From NCBI GenBank assembly GCA_008931825.1, contig QXVZ01029374.1, forward strand, positions 1 to 49,677: 49,677 nt of DNA. Reading direction: 5' to 3'. The notes below the pieces were generated by a model, which ran no database searches, had not been told where the DNA came from, and saw only the letters and a program-made list of their open reading frames with translations. This document shows, one piece after another, positions 35,436 through 47,400 of this stretch. Origin of the DNA: Phallusia fumigata. Its lineage: Eukaryota > Chordata > Ascidiacea > Phlebobranchia > Ascidiidae. How positions within the stretch are numbered: position 1 is the stretch's first letter; every line of letters begins with the position of its first letter. The position numbers were made by a program, and so were the translations under genes.

Positions 35436-38400
35436 ATGGCGGGCCTAATCAAGAAACAAATTTTAAAGCATTTGTCAAAGTAAGTTCACAGAAAAGAACA
35501 AAAAGTCATGTTTTATGACTTTGATTAAAGTCACTTAAAATAGTTAATTTAGTGTGCTATTTCTGTTAATTTTCATAGTCAATGTTCTGTGCTCATTTTA
35601 ATACCCTGTTGAAGTTGAACGAACTATCTACAACAGTATAATTTGCATCTAGGTTTGCCAGAAACCTTTCAGCTGATAGCATTCAATTGAGCACTTTGCG
35701 TGGAGAAGGGGAACTTTCTAATCTTGAGCTGGACTGTGTTGCCATACAAAACCTGATTAACCTTCCAACATGGCTCCAAATCAACCACGCGAAGTGTAAT
35801 AAAGTGCATGTGAAGGTACCCACTGACAAAATGGTGTTTTTTATTTTGTTTTGCTTATATTTGATTAGATTGAATAAAATTAAAAACAACAAGAATTTTT
35901 GGGCATCTGATAATATAGTTCCAGTGCACAGTGGGTTGTTAACGATGTAGTAGCAATATTACCATGTCATGAGTTTTTAAATATAAATTCTGTGGATGAT
36001 TATGTGATTATTAAAAGCTGACCAATCAATGGTGTGTTTATATACACATCAAGTGAAATAAATTACCTGATTTCAGATACCATGGACAAAACTAAAGGGA
36101 ACAGCAATTACAATTGTAAGTCGTATAGAATAAACTGTGAAAACAAATAAGCTTTTGTTGTTGAGATTTAAAAAAATATTTTTAGTTTCTTGACGCTGTT
36201 GAGTTAGACATGGTTACTTGTGAAAAGCCTCGTCCTCCTAATGGACCATCCCCTATTGAAGCATCAGCATCCAGGTACAATGATAAACATACATGTATAT
36301 CCTGGATTCTTCCAAATTTAACATTTGTTTCTTTAATATTTAAACTTTTTGAATAAAGATATTCAGTTTCCTACAGGCGCATCTGTTCCTGATCCCAAGG
36401 GAATATCTAAATTGTTTTGTCAATTTGTGACTGTTCTGTGACCTTAAAATTGACCCAATTGAGTAAAGTTGCCAACATATCATGTAATTATTGCCAAAGC
36501 AAAATTTTTATTTATGGTTTTGAAACACATTTTCAGTGGTGACTTAAGTTATGGATTTATACAAAAAGTTCTGGAGGGAATTGCACTTCGAATTAATTCC
36601 ATAAACGTCAACTTTTCATCTGCAGTATTCAAAGCTGAATTCCAGGTGATTTTTACAGCATATTTTTGTTTTATCAACACTGTAATTTATATTGCTGAAA
36701 TAAAATTGAAAACATATTTATTTGCTCTTTTTATGTTTTAAGCTTTCCCAACTTTTGGTGTTCAGCACTGACCCAGATGGCAAGCAGGCTGATTTGCGAT
36801 TCACCAGGATATTAAACAAAGAATGTGGACAGGTTGGCATTATTAACCTTGCAAAAATGTGTATATGTAACCACTGGTAGCCATATAAACTGCTGGTTTT
36901 GCTTTTCTCAACATGAAGGTCAAAAACAAGGTCTAAACTTGTATCCAAGTATAATTTCTTTAAGTTTAAATATATGAATTGTTTGACATTTTTAAATGTA
37001 ATTGTATACAGGTTTGGCATGGGCTGTTTTCTTCATTTTTTAGTGATTTTCGGTTAGCTTTTCGTCAGCCATATGTCAACAACAGCAGTCATGAGTTATG
37101 TCATGTGTGTGTACTTTGAAATTGTGACTAAGATGCTGAATGAGGTTTGGGTTTGGCTGTGCAGTTTTGACCAATAAATATATGTATGTAAAGGTGCACA
37201 TAACTGGACATTTATTTTTGATTGTAACAACATACAAAACAGCTAAAACTTCGCTCTCAATATTTGAGTTTGTAAAATACTTTTTCAATTAAAGTTTTAC
37301 CTTCCTGCATTTCAATTACCAATTTGTACAGTGTTTGGTTGAAATTGTATTCAAAATATAATATTTTGTACCAGGTGCTTACATTTAAGAAAGTAACATG
37401 GCAGACCATGCGAATTGCTGTGGATAGTGCGACTTCATCAAATGGAGGTGTTGGAGGACTTACCACTCCAATTAGACTCATCACAAACCAGGCTCAAATA
37501 AAAATTGTGTTACGCAGGAAGGTGAGTGTCAAAGAAAATGTTTTGATTTTGTTGACATTGCCACATTGCAAATGTGGAAAGTTGTGGAAAAAGTTACTCA
37601 TGTGGTGAGCAAAGTGAAATTTTAATCTCACTTTAGCTAAAAACTCTGAAGTATATTCTTCTACATTAACATGGTTATGTGGATAAACATACATGTAATT
37701 TGCCAAAAAAAGTTCTTGGTTTTGGTTTAATGGTGAAACAATACTTCTGAATTATAGCTTTAAACTGTAGTATAACTTAGTCCCATTGCTATTACAGCAT
37801 GTACTTTACTTGATGACTATAACATATTAAATCATCGTTAAAACCTGGTGGTTTGCCATGCATTTTCCTTGAATGTGTGCAGCATAATTGCTACGCATAT
37901 GACATTGTAATTGCAGCGGTAAGCATTTTGTCACATGACCAGACAACAATCAATGCAAGGCTCTCACATAAATACTTACAGTGGAATTTTATCGATAATC
38001 CCACTCCTATTGTATAACCACCGACCAAGTGGCCTGCACCATTATAAATATTTAATGGATTCTTGATTGATGGCAGCACAATCAATTTGGTGACATTCCA
38101 ATTGTTTGCTTCTGAGGCAATTAAATTTGTCATTGCTCTGTTTATAGCTTTTTGTATCATTTTAGGTATCTGATCTGTCGGTATTAGCTTCGCAACTACA
38201 CGTCCAGTTTGATGATCTGCTGTGGGTTTTAACAGATGCACAAGTTCAATCTGCTCTACTTTGTGTCAAGTCAATTCGCGAAACTATTGAACGCTCGCAG
38301 CAACAATCCAAAGAAGATCGTGCAGCAAATGCCCCTCAAGCAAATGTGGTATGTGGTGTCTCATTAGAACACCGTTTTTAGTTCCGATAATAGTTTAAAG

Positions 38401-41400
38401 GAAGGATGATGCAAAAATAAATTGCCTGTTGGATTGCCAATCACTTTCATGATACAGGTTTTATAATGTGTTGTTGGGAGGGCCAAAAAGTGTGTGGAAT
38501 GAATATGATGGAAATGGTTCACTGACCACTGACCAATAAAACATACAAATTTGGTCAGAAGAAAACTAAGTGTTTCACACTTTATTGGCAATAAATAAAC
38601 AAGCCACTATTGTGAAAATTTTGTTAATTTTTTTTAATTTGCAGCCAAATTCTCCGGTATCAGTAGCAGCATCTGACAGTTTACTAACATCACCATCTAC
38701 TAATCAGTATTTTGACCGTCACCTGATCTTAGAGACGTCATTGCATGTGGACATTGATAGAATTGACTTGCATATATGTGATGATGGCTCTGACAATACA
38801 GAAGGTGGGTTTCATGTGTATGAACTAATGGAGTATTGCACAAAAAAAATACGAAGCCACATATGTTTGCAGCCATAGTCCAGGAGATACAGTTTTTTTT
38901 AAATTAGGAATAACTAAGAATGTCAAAAGTAGAATATCAAATTCTGTTTCATTCTACCAAAATTATTTAAAACCAAAATTATTTAATTTTTTTAAAATTC
39001 TATTGAACAAAAATATTTAAAAGATTCAATATCATGGATTTGAAATAACTTCTAGCTATTCTACTTTGAGCATCCCTAGATCCTATATCTGTTCAAAACT
39101 CGTGATAACCCAAACAGTTGTTTAAAGTGACATGCTTATTTATCGAACGTTTTAGCAATAACTCATGCCATCAGCTGTGATACATTAAGGCTTGTGCAAT
39201 GTTGCTTTAAAAAAACTATTTGCTGAAGTTATTTGGGGCAGATTTGATAAAAATCAAGAAATGATAGAAAACGAACTCCATTCAGGAATATGTAAATTAG
39301 TGCCCATTGTCTACCAAACACCAATTCACACAACACCTGTGTCACATCACTGTGATTGTGTTTCTAGCGACCTACAAGAAGGTGGTTGAAGGTGGAGCTA
39401 TTCTCATCACACTCCATTCTGTGCAAGTGGATCATTATCCTTATCACAAAGCTGGTTAGCAAAGCAACTCTAATTTCATTTAAAGCCTATTGCTACCCCA
39501 CTTTTAAAAATTGTTTGATGTTTCATAAATAATTTGAATGTGTATCTTTCTCACCTGTAAGATACAGTTGTTTAACTGTTCGTTGTGTATGACCTAAACC
39601 CATTATAGACCACTGCAAAACAATTTTCTAAAAACTGTAATGCAATATGTATTACTATGACTGCAAATTCGTTTTGAAAGCATTTATTTTGTTGATCAGG
39701 AAAGAGTCGTAAGCATTTTCGCCAATACAGTGAAATCGCTTCGGCCAGGGATAAATGGGCAGAGGAGATCATTGCCAAGTTTCGAAAGGATTTTGTTGAA
39801 CTAAAGAAGGCTGCTATGGCAACAGGACATGTTGGTGAGTGGATAGTTGCCTGCTGAGTCATTCCAATTGTGTTTCCTATCTTTAATTTATATGTAACTT
39901 TGAAAAGAATTAAAGTCATTCATAAAAAAATAAACCAGCTGTTATGAGTGGATTTATCATTGAACAGTGCTTGCATTTTCTGAACCGTTTACAGAATGTG
40001 GGTAATAGATGTTCATAGCAAAATGAACTTTAGGTTTTTTAACACACATTTAAACAGGCTTTAAGAATGCAAAATTGAAACTATAAGTTGTTGAAACAGG
40101 TGCTTTTACCAAGAGTTTGGCTATAGATATGTATTGAAATGATCAACATTGAAGGGCACTGATAGACTCATAATGTTTATGTAATACAGGTTCTACCCAG
40201 AACACAAAACTGCAGGAGAGCTGCTTTATTGTGCGGCTCGGTGATCTGGAAGTTGGCCAGGTATGTGCAAGTCAAACAACACCTCTTGTTGCTGTATATG
40301 CACCTAAATGATCCAGCAAAGTGGGCATGATGTTAGCATGGGAATGTGGGTTTAAGTACATGCCTTGGCAAAGGTTAATGATTGAAGAATATCTTTTTGG
40401 TGAGGTGTATTATAATACAGATTTTGGCAAACACTGCTGTTTGTTAACATTGCTACAAGTGATTTGCCTGGCTGTGCTGTGTAAAACATTTTTGCTTATG
40501 TGCCAAAATAAGTTGCATACCAGCAAAACTGTTTTTGATCATACCCATGCAGTTAATACATATTTTTGGCAGTTTGATCATTAAAGCCAAGAAAATATTT
40601 TATTGTTTTTATATTAGTTTTTGTTGACATTTCTGTAGGTCTCATCTTCTTCTGACAAGGAAAGATCAACTGACAAGATTATCTCATCCCAGCGCAAGGA
40701 GCTTTTACTACCTGACGACATGCCACTAGGCTGCGCTATTGTTACTGATTACTTCTTCCATGATGGACGGGACTATCCAGGTATAGTTTGGCAGATCTCT
40801 TCTGCACTGGGTCATTAAATATGGACTGTAATCTTAAGATTTAATTCTGCGTCAAAATATCTATGTGCCTTTTCCAATTTATGGGCAGAAAAATCTAGGT
40901 GGCTGCAGATTTCCCTGCAAAGTGGGATCTATTGCTTACTACATTGATGATCTAAATTGGGTGAAATTGATAATCTAATTATTAGAATGAAATCTGTTTA
41001 TGGTTAGTAGAGCACCTCATATTTATTCCCAGTAGTTTGTGAAGTATGCTGGATGTATTGTGATAAACATCCATATGATGCAACAATGCACTATTTGAAA
41101 GTTTATCTCTGAGAGCTACGTTTATACATTGAAAAAGTTTGTTTTAGGTATCCTTTTTGGGCATTTAAGCCATCCAGCATGAGTAGTCGAGATCGGGATG
41201 TGCTTAGTTGGTCTATACCAGTTATAATAGTTTGATGTAGGGATGGGCTGAACCGAGCCAGAAGCCGAGTACTCGGTACCGAGCATCGCAATTTTTAATG
41301 CTCAGCGCTCGACCAAGCAGTCGCATGAAGAAAGGCGACCAAGCAGTCGCATGAAGAAAGACAAAAAATTCAAATTTATTCTAACCTGAATTTAAATTAA

Positions 41401-44400
41401 AACTACTATATTACTGCAAAACCGCACTACGAATTGATAACTAGCCTATTGCACAATAATGTAATGGGCGAGTGACAAACAGGTTTGTTTACATCACAAT
41501 CGTGTGTTCCTTTGTTTTGTTAATGAACATGTGCAACAAATAGGTTGTAGGGAGTAGTCTTGTGTTTTTAGAGTGTGGGCATATTTCTTAGCGTCAGACA
41601 TGGCATCAGAGTCTTCATGCGCTGCGGTTGTTACTCAAAATATGCAAGTTTTGCTTAGCGTTGGCTTGCCTCCCATGTTATGCAGAAGGGACCTCTAGAG
41701 CTTAAATAAGGCCCTGGTGGCTAGATATGGGACCTTGAAAAACGTAAAAAACTACAGTGTAAATAGGAATGTTTGTGACATCACAGTGCACCGAGCGTTA
41801 ACATGAGATGCTCGGTGCTCGACCAAACAGAACACTTGTAGTTTTGGCCCATCCCTAGTTTGATGTATTAAAATTGTAATTTCAGCTCCCCACAACAATA
41901 TTTTTCTGCGGGTGAATGCTCCTCGGATTCGGGCACACTGGCCCTCACTGCTGTGGTGCAATCAGCTTGCTCTCTCCACTATTCGGTCTGTGCAGAAGAT
42001 GTTGGAAGACCTGGGGGTTGTCATCACAAGTGATGACCAACAAGAGGAAGACCATGTTGATATCAGGGTTGAAACTTTGATGCCCAAAGTATGTAAAAAG
42101 CAAAGTTTTTAATAGTACNGGGGGTTGTCATCACAAGTGATGACCAACAAGAGGAAGACCATGTTGATATCAGGGTTGAAACTTTGATGCCCAAAGTATG
42201 TAAAAAGCAAAGTTTTTAATAGTACCTCATGGTTTTGTAACATTTTTTTGTTTTGTATTGCTTTTTTTGCTGTGTAATGTTTTATGTTTGTGGGATTAAA
42301 TATATGAAGAAAAAACAAAAAAGTTTGTTTGTTATTTGTACTGGTTACCATTACCACATATTTATCTGCTTGTTTGTAGATCTTTATTCCCTCTGCTATG
42401 AAAAGCGATGATTTAAATACTCCTGAGGGAATTGAAGTTCAAATCTCACAGGCAACTGGTAAGGGGTACTTTGTGAACTTTAGTCTCAGTTCTCAATATT
42501 TTTTATTTGCAACAATAAAACTTTACACTGTAATCTGTTATAACTTGAGTATTGGCAACTTGTTGATTGTTTTTAGTTACGAACTGCAGGAATGGAGACA
42601 ACTGTGCCCGACAATCCTTAATAAAGTTGCTTGAGACAATTGAAGCTTCATTTATTGCCACGTAAATATTTAATCATCAAAATTCTGTGTTATCGATGCA
42701 AACAGTGGTAACGCCAACATGTCATATCCTATGTTTTGTTTGTTATGTCTATTCCTGTAGTTTTTGTGCATGTTTGGCAAAAACATGCCATAAAATTGTA
42801 CATGGATTGGAAAACTGAATGAATTAAATAACAGTTCTGATTTATTTTCCCCAATGACTTAACTTGTTATCTGACAATTTATAATTTAAATGAAATAATC
42901 AACGGAAAAGTTGAATTTAAGGTTAATGTAAATGCGTATTCAAAAGTATTCTTACCGTTTAGCAATCCATCCACCTTTCCACATGAGCATGGGCATGATC
43001 TTGATTTTCTTCACAAGTGCTTTCAAGGTCATGCAAAGGGAGAAGACATTCCTGTAAAACTGGCTGTTGCTTCACCCTGTCCAAGATTAACAGGTGATTA
43101 CCAAAGAAAATAGATTTCATTCACATCATAAACATTACATACAAGCCATACTAAATGTTGTTATGTTTCGTTAAATGTTTTGCCTATTCAAACATGGCAA
43201 TCCAATCATGTCTAACTTATATTGGTTGTCGAAGTTCTGCATAGTATCAAATGTTTTAATGGTTAAGTTCATCCCTTTTAACCCTGGGCTAGCACCGATA
43301 TTGCAACAAAGCCATACTTTTCATCCAATCAGGTGCTGCATTGAAGCAAAAAGCCAGTCAGGATGTTTGGTCAGTGTGGCTTCGTCAAGTTTGGGTCGAT
43401 TTTATAATGAAGTCCCCACTCAGCGATATGAAGGTGGACAGTTTATCAAATGGTTCTTCAACAAAACATCCAAGAACTTTACCGTTCATCGATTCCTTAC
43501 CTGTTTCAATGTGGATTTCCAAAAATAGTGACTTGATAGCAAAAACAAAATCTGATAATCTAAATCAGTCCTCTTCTACGGAACACAGTGAATCGTTTTC
43601 AAACAATGATCCTCTGCAAGCGGATGAATATGATGTTGGTACAATCGAAAGTCATGATCATGTGATTGCATATGACCAAGGTCGAAAGCCGAAGAAAAGT
43701 TCCAAGGTCAAACCAGCAGTTAATCACATAGCAAACTCAATGCATCAGTCACCAAGTTCTACCTCTTCACTGTCATCGAGTGACGCTAGTCAGCAGCAAA
43801 TTGACGATGACTCAGCAGAAGGTGAAGATAGAAAATTGCGTCGAAAAAACAAGAAACTGCTGGATTTTTACAGAGGTACCATTGAAGGTTTGTTGTGGCT
43901 GTTGTTTCTGATTTTCATGTCTTGCATGCAGAAAAGATTTGTAATCTGTTGTATGTTGTTTAGAATTTCCTGTGAAATCATGATTTTTCTTGTAGTACAG
44001 TAATATTCTTGGTGTCTTGGTGTTCTGAATTAGTGTTTGAAAAGTTTTAGTTTTTAGATGTGATTTGTGAAATTATTGTGCACATCTTTTAACTACACCC
44101 AATTTGTGTGTTCCAGAGTCTCCAGTTGAACCCACACCTACAAATTGCACTGGAATGACCGGCCCTGCCTCCACATACATTCTAGTTGATACAGACAGTG
44201 TAAGTACAATGCAACGAAACATCTCTTTGGTAACTGCAAGGGTTGTTAACCAATATTACACGACTGCTAAAATAGTATTTTCTCGGGTTGTATTTTTTAC
44301 AGGAAAATGAAATCTTTTTGTGGTTATTTTGTCTGTGTAATTAATGACTTTCTCTTTACTGTTTGCAGCCACTGCGAATAATGTTGGATCACTATCAGTT

Positions 44401-47400
44401 TCTGTTTCTTCTACGATTGGCTGAATCAATACAAAGTATCGGAGAGAAAGTATACAATGACACAGATGCGATATTTTCAGACAAATCTTCCTCTTCAGGA
44501 ACTGTAAACACCAGGTTAGTATGGTATTGCACATGTTGCAGGATACTTATGTGTAAACTAGTTTGTGTGTAATAAATATCTTGCAGTAAGCAACGTTTTT
44601 AAGCTTTACAATTTTTTAATGAACCTTTATTCTCATGCATTTGTTTGCAGCATGCTTAGTCAATTTAAGCCAACTCCTGAAACAAGCCCCATGTCCAGTG
44701 GTGTTAGGGTTCAACTTCCAGATGCAAGTATTTATCTTGTGCTTGAACCATCACCGGATCATGAACCAGATGGTGATGTGGAGACTGTGTCAGCATCTGA
44801 AAGCCAAGAATCTGTTGTGTCCCCTGCCGGTAAATCTGACTTGTGAAATCCTATTTGCAGAGAGGACAATCCTTTGTGTTTTGCACTGTGTTTTGTATTG
44901 TAGGACGCCATGAAACATGTCTTAATCACTCATACATGAAAATCATCTTTAATATTTTTCAGTAATTTTGAAAAATGCCATTTTAAAAAGACCCTTCACC
45001 TTCAAAGAAGGGTTAGTTTTAACTGCTTGGTCAAGGAAAACATGATACCCTGGCTTATTTCGATTTAACTACTATTATAGTTAAGTTTCTATCTCAGCCC
45101 AGTCACAGTTTTCATATTTTAGCTCCGAGTATATCAAACCCCCTAATGAGCCCCACTGCACAACCTTCGACCCCTGCCCATTCCGAGTGTAGCTCATCAG
45201 ACACAGTAAGCATTCTTGGTGATGATGCATCTCTCTTGGGATTTCCTGTAGCCCGATATCCTCATGAAGACAGTCTGGTCCCCAATTCAATGCCAACAGA
45301 AAGGGCATCCCTGCCTCCCTCTCCTACGTTTGGTGAGCAAGTAAAATAAGGTTTAACAACGTATAGCCTGTATTGGCTAGGGATAGACCGAATATCAGCC
45401 AGGCCAATTATTGGCGCAAATATTTAACGTTTTGACGATTATCGGCATTAGCCTTTTTACAAGCCAACAGCGGAGTAAAAAATAAGTTTTGTGTTTTTGG
45501 CTTTGACGCAGCAGTGTTCATTGTCTACTTCCTTGGCTTGAGCATTGCCAAACCACTGTAAACCAAGTTTTTTGGTAGATGTGACAAAGCTGAAAAAAAT
45601 GTATCGGTCTATCTCTAGTATTGGCATTATAAAAAAGAGGAAAACCTGTTGAGAAGTAGTTAAAAATGTGCTTACTACAGATTTAGATTTATTGTGACAA
45701 CCTAGAATTAGATGATTTGTGTAGCATGTCAATTTAATGAAATTCGTATTCTGATTTTGAAAAAAAAGGTCGAAAGCGTGGAAACACAGACCCAGCAAAA
45801 ACAATCAGAAGAAAAGCAGATGATCGACTGCTGACCAGGTTTAAAGATTTGAATGGAAGTCCCTTGACAAGCAGCGCCTCATGTGAAAATGTCTCTGCCA
45901 GGTGCAATATTTTTGTAATTAAGATAAACATGTTTATTTTCAAAATACCCACTGGGTGTCAAGTACAAAAGCTGCCATTATAGTTAGAAAAAGTATCCCA
46001 AAAATTAAATTGTTCACAATTTATATTAAAAAGTATTTTATGTCATATTTTCTTGCATTCTGCCTTGCTGATTTTTAATTTGCTGGAAATTATTGTTAGA
46101 ATTTACAGCTTACTATAGCCTGAATGCTGAAGATTTCCTGTGTGTAAAAATAATTGATTTGAAATTTTTTTATCCTTCAGTAAATCTTCAACGATGACCA
46201 GTAGTGGCTATGACACCGCTTCCTTCGACTCCTCCTTAAACTCCTTTGTTTCATCGCAAGAAGATGACTGCACTTCCATCACATCGAGCAACAGCAGTGA
46301 CAACCAGTTTGTTCTACTTGAATTCGATCCACCAAACATGAAATCTCAAATTACTAAACCAGAATCAAATAACAACAGTTCCATGAAATCAGATTTGTAA
46401 GCTGATGTATTTTTTGCTACATTACCTCTCAAAGCTTTACAAATTTTGTTGAATACTCATCTTGTTAAATGTCTGATTTCCTATGGATCTTACTTAAGTC
46501 AGATATGTGACTTAAGTCACAAGTCACATATCTCCCAACTCAAAAATGTTTCACCTGGTAGTTTTATTACTTCACAAATACTATTATTCTGCTTGATCCT
46601 AATGTCTGTACATTTCTGTGGATAGCAATACACAGTGTTAGATAATAAAGAACTCCAATCCTTTCTTGCAGGTTTAAGCTTGCAGTATTTGAATTTAATG
46701 TAGTTCCATGTTGGAAATTACTGCTTTCAACAAGTTAGTGGCTTAATGCATGCACTTAAGAATCTCAAAAGATTAAATGTATACAATCTCCCTTACCTGT
46801 GGTCTATATTTGTGTGTGTCAACAGTTAAGAATGGCCAATAAATTATCAGTTATCACCCATGTGTGTTGTTGTGAAGAATTGTTACATTGTTTTATCCAA
46901 ACATAGTTTAAACAACTTACAATTACAAATGTGTTTGCAGGCAGCAACCAGTTGTGGTTGAGGAACCAGCAAACATGGCCGATTCACAAATAACTGTAGT
47001 TGAAGAAAGTGAAACTGACTTTTCTTCATCTGGGGACAGTTTGTTCATGGTTGATCAAGGGGTACAGGTGTCTGAGGATGCGAAAGTACAAGTTGGTGAA
47101 GAAAAGGTAAAAGTTTTGTTTCAACTGTGCAAGTTTAACTCGAACAGGAATCCAATCATTTTTTCAAATGTGAATTATATACTGATGTATCATTTCTTAT
47201 ATTTCCCCTCAAGCATTTATGCAGACTAACTGTAAAGGCATGTTTTTTAATTTCTTGCATGCCTGGTGTATGATTATTTTACCAAACATTGTGCACTTTA
47301 ATTTTTTCAACAACAAATTTAATTTATATGCCAGAAGCTATGTTGTCTGCACATGATTACATAAAAGATTGTAGGTCATAAATCATGTTCCTGCTATACA

